A DNA stretch of 64,000 bases from Pedobacter zeae (GTDB taxonomy: Bacteria; Bacteroidota; Bacteroidia; Sphingobacteriales; Sphingobacteriaceae), in the NCBI RefSeq assembly GCF_014196715.1, contig NZ_JACIEF010000002.1, forward strand, positions 310,001 through 374,000, given 5' to 3'. The notes under the pieces are model-generated. The model did not search any database and was not told the DNA's origin. It was given only the letters and a program-made list of their open reading frames with translations. Positions within the stretch are counted from its first letter, which is position 1; each line of letters begins with the position of its first letter. The position numbers and the translations under genes are program-made. Below are positions 44,862 through 54,055 of the stretch, in pieces.

Positions 44862-45045
44862 TGCTTGATGAATTTTTAGGGTTTACAGATTTAGTTTTTT
44901 CAGCTTTGTGCTGTTGTTTTAGCCAGGGCCTCTCGCCGGTAATGTAAAAGGTTACGAACATTAAGACAATGGGTAAAACATAGATGAATAGGCTTAATGC
45001 CGCATTTCTAATGATTTTTTGTCGGGTTTTTTCTTCCAGTTTCAT
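44845..45045 (-). CDS. Small single-pass membrane protein, 66 aa
   Basis: A charged N-terminus (MKLEEKTRQKIIRNA), one hydrophobic helix (ALSLFIYVLPIVLMFVTFYI) and a Lys/Ser/Asn-rich tail. Its 3' end overlaps the hydroxylase start by 17 bases, so translation is probably coupled. No family is recognised. Neighbour of a second tiny membrane gene just upstream. Confidence 0.7.
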   Translation of the reverse strand: MKLEEKTRQKIIRNAALSLFIYVLPIVLMFVTFYITGERPWLKQQHKAEKTKSVNPKNSSSNGTSD

Positions 45046-45055
45046 GGTTCATGAT

Positions 45056-45208
45056 TTAGTTTTTGTGAATAACCTGTGGTGATGGCTTATCGCCCAGCAA
45101 ACGCTGGGTAAGGTAAAGGCCACCCACAATGATGATAAAGGGGATCAGCGTTACAATGATGCCCACCAATATCTTTTTACCTAAGATGTTAAAGTCTGAT
45201 GCTGTCAT
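45056..45208 (-). CDS. Small single-pass membrane protein, 50 aa
   Basis: A short frame below the usual size limit: MTASDFNILGKKILVG, a hydrophobic helix (residues ~13-34), and a QRLLGDKPSPQ tail. It is 28 bases after the SusD stop and 10 bases before the 66-aa gene, all on the same strand. The spacing and membrane character support a real gene in the SusCD-hydroxylase operon. Confidence 0.65.
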   Translation of the reverse strand: MTASDFNILGKKILVGIIVTLIPFIIIVGGLYLTQRLLGDKPSPQVIHKN

Positions 45209-45236
45209 TTTTTTCTTGAGTTTTATAAATGAATAA

Positions 45237-46718
45237 TTAATTATATCCCGGATTTTGGGTAAGCAGCGTATTCAGTTCTATTTCGGTCTGTGGAATAGGG
45301 AACAAGATATTTTTTAAGGACACAGCCGATTTTTCAGGTATTTTTTTGAGCGCATCCACATAAACATTCCCGCCCTGCCGTACCAGGTCGAACCATCTGT
45401 GTCCTTCCTGTATAAATTCTTTTCTGCGCTCCAGGAAAACAGAGTCTCTAAAGGCATCTGCAGATAAACCAGGTGTTAAATCTGCAATTTTTGCCCTTGC
45501 CCTTACTTTGTTAATGGCACTGTATGCTTCGGCAGTTGGTCCGTTAAGGTTGTTTACTACTTCTGCATAAAGCAGCAATATATCAGCATACCTGATTACC
45601 GGATAGTTTATCCCGCTCTGGGCCTGGGTATTTAAAGGGGTCAGCGTATAATCAACAAATTTGTTAAAATAGGGGGTGTAGGCATTTTTAAAAACCACAT
45701 ACTTGCCGGTTGCCGCGTTATAAACCGAATCGTAAAAGGTGGTTTCGCGCCTGGTATCAGCGGCAGAAAAAAGCGCATAAACACTTTTATTGGCCGGTAC
45801 ATCAATCGGGAAGGTCCCGGTATTAAATGAGGTAAAACTCTGACTAAGGTTTTGTACAACATTTTTTGCACCGAGATTGCTTTCGAACTGTACAGAAAAG
45901 ATATGTTCTATGCCATTTTTTGTGGCTTTTTGAAAAACATCCCTGTAATTTTGAAATAGGGCATAACCATAGCCACCATTAATTACGGTGTTGAGCTGGG
46001 CAAGTGCGCTGGGCCATAGTTTTTGTGTAACATATACCTTTGCCAGCAACGAATGGGCTGCGCCAGATGTGGCCCTGCCTAAATCGCTTGTGCTGTAGTT
46101 TTTAGGCAAATTGGTGGCTTCTGTTAAATCGGCTATTATTTGCTGGTATACGGTGGCAACAGCGGTTCTCTTGATCAATAAATCTTCAATGTTTACGCTT
46201 TTAGGCTCGTGCAGGATCAGTGGCACATCGCCGTATAACCTCACAAGGTTAAAGTAAAGCAGGGCCCGTACAAACCTGGCTTCCCGAACCAGCCTGTTTT
46301 TTAAAACGGTATCGGCTGCAACATTAGGGATATTATCAATGGCAATATTTGCCTTATTAATGCCATAGTACAGCTGTTGCCAAACTTTTAGTATTCTGCT
46401 ATTAGATGGGATATAGGTTGATACGCCTAGTGCCCTTACATCTGGATTGGTATTGCTCGGGCTAAAAATCTGGTTATCACTTGCATTTTCGACCAATAAA
46501 TTGAGCTGACGGCCATACAAAGGGAAATCGCCGTTCGGATCGCTGTTCAAGGAGCTATACACCGCATTAACCGAGGAGATGGCATCAGATTGGGTTTTGA
46601 AAAACTGCGAACTTACAATGATCGAACTTGGGTTTTCTTCGAGTTTTTTGCAGGCCGCTGATGTTATTGTGATGATTGCTAATAACCAGATTATAGGTTG
46701 AGTGATTGTTCTTTTCAT
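45237..46718 (-). CDS. SusD/RagB-family lipoprotein
   Basis: 493 aa from ATG 46718, which starts directly into MKRTITQPIIWLLAIITIT and the lipobox SAAC. TPR-like SusD helices and the late typical motif YPVIRYADILLLYAEVVNN, RRKEFIQEGHRWFDLVRQG and IPQTEIELNTLLTQNPGY are all seen. Surface lid protein that captures the nutrient for the SusC pore. It lies 13 bases after SusC. No glycosidase, ECF sigma or sensor lies nearby, so the substrate is unknown. Confidence 0.95.
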   Translation of the reverse strand: MKRTITQPIIWLLAIITITSAACKKLEENPSSIIVSSQFFKTQSDAISSVNAVYSSLNSDPNGDFPLYGRQLNLLVENASDNQIFSPSNTNPDVRALGVSTYIPSNSRILKVWQQLYYGINKANIAIDNIPNVAADTVLKNRLVREARFVRALLYFNLVRLYGDVPLILHEPKSVNIEDLLIKRTAVATVYQQIIADLTEATNLPKNYSTSDLGRATSGAAHSLLAKVYVTQKLWPSALAQLNTVINGGYGYALFQNYRDVFQKATKNGIEHIFSVQFESNLGAKNVVQNLSQSFTSFNTGTFPIDVPANKSVYALFSAADTRRETTFYDSVYNAATGKYVVFKNAYTPYFNKFVDYTLTPLNTQAQSGINYPVIRYADILLLYAEVVNNLNGPTAEAYSAINKVRARAKIADLTPGLSADAFRDSVFLERRKEFIQEGHRWFDLVRQGGNVYVDALKKIPEKSAVSLKNILFPIPQTEIELNTLLTQNPGYN

Positions 46719-46731
46719 CTGTATATGCTCG

Positions 46732-49700
46732 TTATAGGGTGATGGATAAACCAGCCAAAAAGGTTCTTGTGGCGGGGTAAGTCCCAAAGTCGATTCCCTG
46801 TTTCGTGTTGTCGTTATCGTAAAAATTCACTTCCGGATCGAGGCCGGTATAATTTGTAATGGTGAACAGGTTTTGGGCAGAAATGTAAAACCTTAAATTT
46901 TTCAGCCTGATTTTATTTGCCCATCCGGTTTTAAAAGTGTAGCCCAGTGAAACGTTTTTAAGCTTCAGGTACGAGGCATCTTCTATCAGGCGGTCGGTTA
47001 CCTGGGGTACCGGCGAATTGGTTACGCGGGGAACAACTGCACCTTGGTTTTGGGGTGTCCAGCGGTCTAACAGGGTAGCCGAAGCATTTTGGGTGAGCGT
47101 TGGCCGTTCTAAGCTCTGCTGCAATAAATTAAATACTTTGTTCCCATAAGAACCCTGAAAGAATATCGACAGGTCTAAACCCTTATAATTAAAAGTATTG
47201 CTAAAACTGCCCGTAAACTTTGGTTGTGCACTGCCAAGGCTATGTTTATCGGCCGTGGTTATAATCCCGTCCTGGTTGCTATCTACATATTTCGTGTCGC
47301 CCACCTGTTGCGGCACACCGCCCAACAACGGGGTGCCATTACTAAGATCGGCACTGGTTAAAAGTCCGTTGGTATGATAACCCCAAAATGTACCCACAGG
47401 TAAACCCACCTGGACAATTACAGGCGATACCTGTCCGGTTGGTGCCACCGGGAAGAAACTTTTTACATTTTCGCCCAAATTGAGCACTTTATTCCGGTTC
47501 GCACTAAAAATGATTGTACTCTTCCAGTTAAAATCTGGTGTTTTAATATTTTCCGTGTTCAAAGAGAGTTCAATACCGCGATTGGATACACTGCCGATAT
47601 TTTTTAAAGCGCTGGCATAACCCGTATATAATGGCAATGGCACATTCAGCAATAAATCAGTGGTTTTTTTGCTGTAAACATCGAAAGTAACCGAAATGCG
47701 GTTGTTTAAAAATCCCAAATCCAGGCCTGCGTTATACTGGGTGGTGGTTTCCCATTTTAAATCGGGGTTCGCAATCTGGATAGGCGATATTCCGGTAACG
47801 AGCTTGCTGCCCAGGTAATAATTGCTTGGCGATAACGACGAAAGCGAACTGTATGGCGGGATTTCCGAATTTCCTGTTTGCCCTGCACTTAACCGGATTT
47901 TAAAGCTGTTCACTACATTTTGAAATGGCCTGAAAAATTCTTCGTCGTTTACATTCCACGAAACTCCGACAGAAGAAAAGAAGCCCCACTTGTTTTCTTT
48001 GCCAAGCTTTGAAGACCCATCGGCCCTTTCTGATAGGGTAATATTGTACCGATGCAGGTAAGAATAATTGATACGTGCCAAAACCGAATTCAGGCTCGAA
48101 CTGTGTGCAGCAGAGCCGGGCAGGTTAGCAATGCCCGCATACGATAAATTATCGAAAGTAGTTAAATCATTGGGGAACTGCTGGGCAGACGTGGTAAAAG
48201 ATTTACCGTTTTCGTATTGTGTGCTGTAGCCTACCAGCGCATTTAAAAAATGTTTTTCGGCAAAGGTGTGGTTATAGGTTAAGGTATTTTCGTTTAGCCA
48301 GCTCAGTGTATTGCCCGAGCCGAGTGCTGCATAGCCTTTGGTGGCGTACCCGGTTGATGCCCCTGCCGGCGAGGCTGTGAAGGAGGGGGCGTAATACTGC
48401 TGATTTGTATTCAGGAGATCTACCCCGGCAGTTACTTTTAACGTCAGCTCTTTTAAAATCTTATATTCTGCGGCGGCGTTGCCCAAAATGCGGTTGAGGG
48501 TATTTTGGTTTGTAGTGGTCGCTATATCCTGCAGCGGGTTGGTTGGTGTGGCATTTAAAGGATTACTGGTGTTGTAACTGCCATCGTCATTTTTGATCCG
48601 GGCAATAGGAGCCGTAAGGATTAGGCTTGCATAGGCATTGCTAAAATTAATGCTGTTATAAGCGCTTCCTGCCAGCTTGTTTTCTATTGATCTGCTCCCG
48701 AAAAAATTGGCAGTAACCTTAAATTTTTCAGAAATGTCTTTTTCATAGTTTATCCTGGCCGAATACCTTTCATAACCCGAATTGGTGATTACACCATCCT
48801 GCTTAAAATAATTGCCCGAAATTAAATACCTCGATTTTTCATCTCCTCCTGAAACAGAAAGTTCCTGATTAAAAATGGGTGCGCTGCTTAATGCCGATCC
48901 TTGCCAGTCTGATCCGGCGCCAAAAGCTGCGATCTGTGCATCGGTATAGGTTTTGGGTACACCATCGCTCGTGTTAATATCATTTATTAATGCTGCCCAC
49001 TGGCTGCCATTTAATAAATTCAGCTTTCTGGCTACCCGTTGCGTACCATAATAGGCACTATAATTTACATTATTTACACCTTTCTTCCCTTTTTTTGTGG
49101 TGATGATAATTACACCATTGGCCCCCCTCGAACCATAAATGGCCGTTGCCGAGGCGTCTTTTAACACTTCTACCGATTCGATATCGCTTGGATTAATTGT
49201 AGAGAGAGCATTTGAACTGGTACCAATAGAACCAATGTTAACATTGTCGTTATTGTTGTATACAATAAAACCATCAATAACGTAAAGTGGTGCATTTCCA
49301 AAGGAGATGGAATTACCGCCCCTGATCCGCACCGTTGCTGTGCCGCCGGGTTGCCCGGAGTTTTGTGTGACGCCGATACCCGAAACGCCGCCCTGCAGCA
49401 TGTTGTCAAAACTTGCTGTGGGTTGTGCCAACAGGTTTTTAGAAACCGAGGCAACTGATCCGGTAACATCGCTTTTTTTCTGGCTGCCATAGCCCATCAC
49501 CACAACATCATTCAGGCTACCTGCTTTTTCTGCCAGTAAAATGGTAATCGGGCTTCCATCTACCACGATCTCTTTGGTTTGATAACCAATAAAACTTACC
49601 CTGAGGGTATAAGGGAATTTTTGACCGGTACGGAATGAAAAGCTTCCGTCAGGTGCGCTGGTTACGGCATGTGTAGTTCCTTTTATAGACAATACCACGT

Positions 49701-49866
49701 TGCCTATGGGCTGTTTGGTTACCGAATCTTTTACTGATCCTATTAAGGTGGAGTTGATAACCGGGGTGTTTTCCTGCTGCGCCCTGGCATTTTTGGTAAG
49801 TATGACAATTGCAAGAAATGTCATCAGCCTGACGGCCATTTTTTTTCTATGGACAGATTTTTCCAT
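46732..49866 (-). CDS. SusC/RagA-family TonB-linked outer-membrane protein
   Basis: 1044 aa. Signal peptide (MTFLAIVILTKNARAQ), an N-terminal carboxypeptidase-like domain (~35-110), a TonB box region DVVVMGYGSQKKSDVTGSVASVS, a plug domain (LLAQPTASFDNMLQGGVSGI, GNAPLYVIDGF) and a 22-strand beta-barrel ending FLAGLSITL. Pairs with SusD downstream. It is the first gene of a five-gene operon. The upstream 454-base gap has no clear regulator gene; no STN domain is present, so no FecR-type sensing is suggested. Confidence 0.95.
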   Translation of the reverse strand: MEKSVHRKKMAVRLMTFLAIVILTKNARAQQENTPVINSTLIGSVKDSVTKQPIGNVVLSIKGTTHAVTSAPDGSFSFRTGQKFPYTLRVSFIGYQTKEIVVDGSPITILLAEKAGSLNDVVVMGYGSQKKSDVTGSVASVSKNLLAQPTASFDNMLQGGVSGIGVTQNSGQPGGTATVRIRGGNSISFGNAPLYVIDGFIVYNNNDNVNIGSIGTSSNALSTINPSDIESVEVLKDASATAIYGSRGANGVIIITTKKGKKGVNNVNYSAYYGTQRVARKLNLLNGSQWAALINDINTSDGVPKTYTDAQIAAFGAGSDWQGSALSSAPIFNQELSVSGGDEKSRYLISGNYFKQDGVITNSGYERYSARINYEKDISEKFKVTANFFGSRSIENKLAGSAYNSINFSNAYASLILTAPIARIKNDDGSYNTSNPLNATPTNPLQDIATTTNQNTLNRILGNAAAEYKILKELTLKVTAGVDLLNTNQQYYAPSFTASPAGASTGYATKGYAALGSGNTLSWLNENTLTYNHTFAEKHFLNALVGYSTQYENGKSFTTSAQQFPNDLTTFDNLSYAGIANLPGSAAHSSSLNSVLARINYSYLHRYNITLSERADGSSKLGKENKWGFFSSVGVSWNVNDEEFFRPFQNVVNSFKIRLSAGQTGNSEIPPYSSLSSLSPSNYYLGSKLVTGISPIQIANPDLKWETTTQYNAGLDLGFLNNRISVTFDVYSKKTTDLLLNVPLPLYTGYASALKNIGSVSNRGIELSLNTENIKTPDFNWKSTIIFSANRNKVLNLGENVKSFFPVAPTGQVSPVIVQVGLPVGTFWGYHTNGLLTSADLSNGTPLLGGVPQQVGDTKYVDSNQDGIITTADKHSLGSAQPKFTGSFSNTFNYKGLDLSIFFQGSYGNKVFNLLQQSLERPTLTQNASATLLDRWTPQNQGAVVPRVTNSPVPQVTDRLIEDASYLKLKNVSLGYTFKTGWANKIRLKNLRFYISAQNLFTITNYTGLDPEVNFYDNDNTKQGIDFGTYPATRTFLAGLSITL

Positions 49867-50320
49867 ATATTTATACGGTTTTATTTAATAATTCGAATTG
49901 TTAGTAAAACTTGATGACCAGAAGTGATTGGCGTTACGCTGGTGATCAAATCATATCCGGCAGGGCTTCCCTGTCGGTTTTGTTTTTTAGGATAGACGTT
50001 AGCTCATTTTGTAAGGTTGTTTAAAAAAGGCTACACTTCTGCAGTCAGCCTTGGGCCAGTAATTGTTTTTATAGAAAATAGTTTGATGAGCGCTGTTGCA
50101 TTAACAACAACAGGAAGGATACACTTGCATAGAAAAAATAAATAGATTGGGCATCATATTTTTTTAAGCTTTAATGTTATTCAACATGTTCGAGCAAATA
50201 TAAAAATAATTTTTACAAAGACTATAAAAACTATAGAATTTATAGTTTTTTTTTATTCAGCCCATTCCATCCCAAACTAAAACTCAGGATTTTTTTAAGA
50301 TAAAGCGTAGTAGGGGGTGA
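49867..50320. other. 454-bp region upstream of SusC, no gene seen
   Basis: AT-rich. Contains an inverted repeat AAAAACTATA-GAATT-TATAGTTTTT (50226-50250), which could be a weak terminator for the small gene at 50321 or an operator. No other strong signal was found by eye. Confidence 0.45.
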
Positions 50321-50470
50321 TTATTCTAAGTTTTTTAACGGTGGTGCTGAGGAAGATATTCTCACTTCTTTATGTTCTTTAGGAGTAGAGAATTTATAAA
50401 ACAGCAGCCAATAAGTGATGGCCATAATCAACATACCTAAGAGCGCACTGATTACATCATTCCTTTTCAT
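50321..50470 (-). CDS. Small membrane protein, 49 aa (possible)
   Basis: ATG 50470 begins KRNDVISALLGML and one hydrophobic helix (ISALLGMLIMAITYWLLFY) with a charged tail (FSTPKEHKEVRISSS). A frame 18 codons longer (to 50524) exists. Isolated; low confidence. The 410 bases upstream (50471-50882) are AT-rich and hold nothing I can call. Confidence 0.4.
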   Translation of the reverse strand: MKRNDVISALLGMLIMAITYWLLFYKFSTPKEHKEVRISSSAPPLKNLE

Positions 50471-50882
50471 AGCATTCTTTGTAACAAAAAAGATGCCGGG
50501 TAAAGCAATATCATGAAAAGACATGGAATTTTTTTTAAATCATATCTATTGATGGAACTCTTGTTCATTCAAAAAATTTCGATCAGAAAATATCGAACCC
50601 GGTTTACACTTAATCTTTAATTCGTGATTAACAATATTTAACAGATTTCATCTCAAAACTTCAGAATGTCTTCAGACTTTGCGCATAGCTTTGTTACCAA
50701 TGGTTGTTTTTTATCTGTATTCCCGGATAAAAAGATAACCGGAGGATTCGGAATCTTAAAGCCTTTTTATAGATAGAATTTTTACTTATGATTTTTTAAC
50801 CTGAACCTGGTTGGTATTAAATGATTGTTTACCAGTGTTTTGGTTGAGTATTTATTGAATTGATCATATTAACTATAAAAAA

Positions 50883-51038
50883 ATGGATAGAAGGGATTTC
50901 GTTTACAGTACCGTAATGAGCTCAGCACGTGGGGTGGGTTTTTCCAGGAATGGAGCAGTATTGAGCGAACTTGCTTCTCCTTCATCAACAGTTTATAATA
51001 AACAGCTTACAGGTACTACTTTAAAAATTTATTCTTAG
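50883..51038 (+). CDS. 51-aa leader-like protein with twin-arginine start
   Basis: Starts MDRRDFVYSTVMSS, matching the beginning of a Tat signal (RR-x-F), but the hydrophobic core is weak and the rest is short (ends LTGTTLKIYS). The stop lies two bases before the thioredoxin ATG, so it is probably cotranslated. Could be a remnant of a larger secreted protein, or a leader peptide. Family unknown. Confidence 0.5.
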   Translation: MDRRDFVYSTVMSSARGVGFSRNGAVLSELASPSSTVYNKQLTGTTLKIYS

Positions 51039-51040
51039 TT

Positions 51041-51469
51041 ATGAAATTACTATTTGTTGCCCTTTTAGGGCTTTTCGCCGTTCCGGCAATATGGATGGGG
51101 AATTTTTCAGAGGCACAAAAACAAGCAAAGATTACCCACAAACAGATCCTGATTAATTTCTCCGGCTCTGATTGGTGTGGTCCGTGTATCCGTCTGCGCA
51201 GGGAGATTTTGGAATCTGAAGACTTTGAACAATACGCCGCTGCCCATCTGTTACTTGTAAGAGCAGATTTTCCGAGACTGAAGAAAAACCAGCTTCCAAA
51301 AGAGCAAATTAAACTAAATGAATCATTGGCCGAATTATACAATAAGGATGGCAAGTTCCCTTTTACTGTTCTGGTAGACGAAAATGGAAAGGTACTTAAA
51401 AGCTGGGATGGTTTCCCAAATGAGAGTGCACAAGCTTTTGTTGCTGAAATCGATAAACTAAAAAAATAA
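51041..51469 (+). CDS. Thioredoxin-family protein, membrane-anchored or exported
   Basis: 142 aa. N-terminal hydrophobic segment (KLLFVALLGLFAVPAIWMG) then a thioredoxin fold with the redox motif CGPC at residues 46-49 in SGSDWCGPC and the cis-Pro loop FPFTVLVDENG. Likely periplasmic disulfide reductase. It begins a tightly spaced set: ApbE starts 4 bases later, DUF4266 3 bases after that, and DUF3570 next. In several Bacteroidota these genes occur together, to my knowledge. Confidence 0.85.
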   Translation: MKLLFVALLGLFAVPAIWMGNFSEAQKQAKITHKQILINFSGSDWCGPCIRLRREILESEDFEQYAAAHLLLVRADFPRLKKNQLPKEQIKLNESLAELYNKDGKFPFTVLVDENGKVLKSWDGFPNESAQAFVAEIDKLKK

Positions 51470-51473
51470 TTTC

Positions 51474-52409
51474 ATGATGGCTAAACCAGTTTCTGTAAAC
51501 AGGGTGCTTAAACTCATGGGAAACCGCTTTGAGTTTACGGTAATTGCCGAAAATATAGAAGAAGGTAATATCGCGATAGATGCTGCAATAGCCGAGGTTA
51601 GGAGAATAGAATACCTGCTAACCACTTTCAGCGACAACAGTCAGACCAGTCTGATTAATGAGAATGCAGGTTTAAAGGCTGTAAAGGTTGATGCTGAAGT
51701 GATAGGGCTTATTGAGCGGTCTATCAAAATCTCAGAAATTACAGATGGTGCTTTTGATATCACCTACGGATCGATAGATAAGCGACTTTGGAATTTCGAT
51801 CAAAACATGACCAGTTTACCTGATGAAGCGATGGCATTGGCTTCAGTTGGACTTATTGATTACCGGAATGTGGTATTAGATAAAGCGTGTTCGACTGTTT
51901 TTCTCAAAAATAAAGGCATGAGGATTGGATTTGGCGGGATTGGAAAAGGTTATGCCGCAGATAAAGCTAAACTCCTGCTGCAGCAGATGGGCATAAACAG
52001 CGGAATCGTGAATGCTGCCGGCGACCTGGTTACCTGGGGTACGCAGCCTAACGGCTATCCGTGGACGGTAGGTATAGCCGATCCGGAACAGACCAACAGG
52101 CCATTTTCTTCGCTTAAGATCAGTAATATGGCGATCGCCACTTCTGGGAGTTATGAAAAATATGTTACTATCGGTGGAAAACGCTATTCGCATACCATCG
52201 ACCCTAAAACAGGATTGCCGGTAAGTGGTGTGAAGAGTGTGAGTATTATCTGCCCGAGTGCTGAGTTGGCAGATGCGCTGGCCACACCGGTTGTGGTAAT
52301 GGGGGTGAAGGTTGGACTCGAGCTGATTAACCAAATTAAACAAGTAGCCTGTATCGTAATCGATGATCATGATAAGATTTTTACCTCTGATAATATTAAT
52401 GTGATATAA
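51474..52409 (+). CDS. apbE: FAD:protein FMN transferase (ApbE)
   Basis: 311 aa, no clear signal peptide. Family motifs: RIEYLLTTFSDNSQ, DGAFDITYGS, GIGKGYAADKAK, NAAGDLVTWG, and GKRYSHTIDPKTGLPV (FAD-binding and Mg sites). ApbE attaches FMN to a Thr/Ser in partner proteins. A standard flavinylation-site motif is not seen in the neighbouring DUF4266 or DUF3570 proteins, so the target may be elsewhere. It overlaps no genes, but spacing of 4 and 2 bases indicates one operon. Confidence 0.92.
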   Translation: MMAKPVSVNRVLKLMGNRFEFTVIAENIEEGNIAIDAAIAEVRRIEYLLTTFSDNSQTSLINENAGLKAVKVDAEVIGLIERSIKISEITDGAFDITYGSIDKRLWNFDQNMTSLPDEAMALASVGLIDYRNVVLDKACSTVFLKNKGMRIGFGGIGKGYAADKAKLLLQQMGINSGIVNAAGDLVTWGTQPNGYPWTVGIADPEQTNRPFSSLKISNMAIATSGSYEKYVTIGGKRYSHTIDPKTGLPVSGVKSVSIICPSAELADALATPVVVMGVKVGLELINQIKQVACIVIDDHDKIFTSDNINVI

Positions 52410-52411
52410 AT

Positions 52412-52642
52412 ATGAAAAGTTCAAAAACATTTGTCCTGACGGCAATCGCTGCATTTTCAGTAATAGGCATGTTAAGCGCCTGCAGCAGTGTTAAGCCTTA
52501 TCAGAAAAGTAAGCTCAACGATGCCGACATGATTCTTTCGGCCCGTAAAGCCCAAAAATTCGAACAGAGTTTTCAGCTTTACCGCGAGGGTGCTTCAGGC
52601 GCCAATGGGGGCAAAAGTGGTGGAGGTTGTGGCTGTAATTAA
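52412..52642 (+). CDS. DUF4266 lipoprotein with Gly/Cys tail
   Basis: 76 aa. Lipobox LSAC (Cys at residue ~24) followed by the conserved YQKSKLNDADMILSARKAQKFEQSFQLYREG and a C-terminal tail ending GKSGGGCGCN with two extra cysteines. The body and tail match the DUF4266 family, for which the GCGCN end is characteristic. Function unknown; with ApbE, thioredoxin and DUF3570 it may belong to a surface electron- or metal-handling unit. Confidence 0.88.
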   Translation: MKSSKTFVLTAIAAFSVIGMLSACSSVKPYQKSKLNDADMILSARKAQKFEQSFQLYREGASGANGGKSGGGCGCN

Positions 52643-52657
52643 CACGAGGATTAGAAA

Positions 52658-53872
52658 ATGAAAAAAATATATCTTCATGTGCTTTTTATGTACTTCGGTA
52701 TTTTAAGCACCTATGCACAAACTAAACCTGAGCCTGCCCGGGTAGATAGTAGCAGATATCAGTCGCGAAAGCTAAAAATTGATGAGATTAACCTGGTTTC
52801 GGCCTACTACCATCAAAATGGAAATAATTCGGCGGTTACAGGTGGTATTGGCACGGAGAAACTGAGCGATTTTGCCAATACCATTGATCTTCAGGTATCC
52901 AAATTTAATAAAAGGGGTAAAAAGAACACCTTTCTTTTCGAACTCGGTGTAGATCACTATACTTCAGCTTCTTCTGATAAGATCGATCCCAGCACTATTT
53001 CTTCAGCTTCGTCTGCCGATACGCGTATTTATCCTTCGCTAAACTGGACCCACTCCAATGAAGAAACCGGGAATTCTTTTGGCTTTACGGGATCGTATTC
53101 AACGGAGTTCGATTACCAGTCTTTAGGTGCAGCTTTTAACCTTACACGGTTATCAAAAGATAAAAATACGCAGTTTGACTTTAAACTTCAGGCCTTTTTA
53201 GACCAGTGGACAGTAATCTTACCGATCGAACTGCGAACGGGTAATACCGGTGGGAGAAAAGAGGAGCAATATGATACTGCTCCAAGGAATTCATTCAGTG
53301 CATCATTCTCCCTCGCGCAGGTCATCAATCAGAAATTCCAGGCTTCTCTGATTTTGGAGCCATCTTACCAAAAAGGTTTACTGGCTACCAAATATCAACG
53401 TGATTATTTTACGGATGGTTCTTTGCGTGCTGAAACCCTTCCCGACAAACGATATAAATTACCGATAGGTTTGCGGATGAACTATTTTTTAGACGACCGT
53501 TTTGTAATTCGTACATTTTACCGCTATTACATGGATAACTGGGGAATAAAGGCGCATACTGCAGAACTCGAAATTCCTGTTAAGATCAATTCGTTCTTTT
53601 CTGTAAGCCCGTTCTACCGTTATAATAATCAAACAGGAACTAAATATTTTGCACCTTACGGGCAGCACCTGCCATCTGAACAATATTTCACAAGTGATTA
53701 TGACCTTTCCACACTCACCAGTGACTTTTATGGAGCAGGGATCAGGTTTGCGCCACCTAAAGGAGTTTTTGGTTGGCAGAGGCTAAACATGCTTGAGTTA
53801 AGGTATGGCCATTACTCCCGGTCAACAAGCCTGGTTTCCAATATCGTATCGTTAAATCTAAAGTTTAAGTAA
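52658..53872 (+). CDS. DUF3570 outer-membrane beta-barrel protein
   Basis: 404 aa. Signal (LHVLFMYFGILSTYAQ). The body is a long run of amphipathic beta-strands with aromatic ends (YYHQNGNNSAVTGGIGTEKLSDF, KNTFLFELGVDHYTSASSDK) ending IVSLNLKFK, a barrel C-terminus. DUF3570 proteins are always seen near DUF4266 in related genomes, as I recall. Last gene of the operon; a strong terminator follows 37 bases later. Confidence 0.88.
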   Translation: MKKIYLHVLFMYFGILSTYAQTKPEPARVDSSRYQSRKLKIDEINLVSAYYHQNGNNSAVTGGIGTEKLSDFANTIDLQVSKFNKRGKKNTFLFELGVDHYTSASSDKIDPSTISSASSADTRIYPSLNWTHSNEETGNSFGFTGSYSTEFDYQSLGAAFNLTRLSKDKNTQFDFKLQAFLDQWTVILPIELRTGNTGGRKEEQYDTAPRNSFSASFSLAQVINQKFQASLILEPSYQKGLLATKYQRDYFTDGSLRAETLPDKRYKLPIGLRMNYFLDDRFVIRTFYRYYMDNWGIKAHTAELEIPVKINSFFSVSPFYRYNNQTGTKYFAPYGQHLPSEQYFTSDYDLSTLTSDFYGAGIRFAPPKGVFGWQRLNMLELRYGHYSRSTSLVSNIVSLNLKFK

Positions 53873-53909
53873 GCCTGGTTTAAAGTTTATTTAACTTTTC
53901 CTGAATTTG

Positions 53910-53944
53910 AAGGCTTTGTTCTTTTCGCCAGACAAAGCCTTTTA
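53910..53944 (+). terminator. Rho-independent terminator after DUF3570 gene
   Basis: Perfect 10-bp stem AAGGCTTTGT / ACAAAGCCTT (53910-53919 with 53932-53941) and a short T run on the plus strand. It closes the thioredoxin-ApbE-DUF4266-DUF3570 operon. Confidence 0.82.
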
Positions 53945-54055
53945 ACAATAAATCAAAGATGTGCTGAATTTCAGGTGCTAGAATATTTTATACAGGTTTT
54001 GTTATTATACACTTGAAAGACCGGAAAACCTGATTCATAAGGTGTTATTTTAACC

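Noticed and set aside
50226..50250. A-T rich inverted repeat as a firm terminator
   Set aside because: Only one G-C pair per arm and no certain gene end beside it; left as a note in the intergenic entry.
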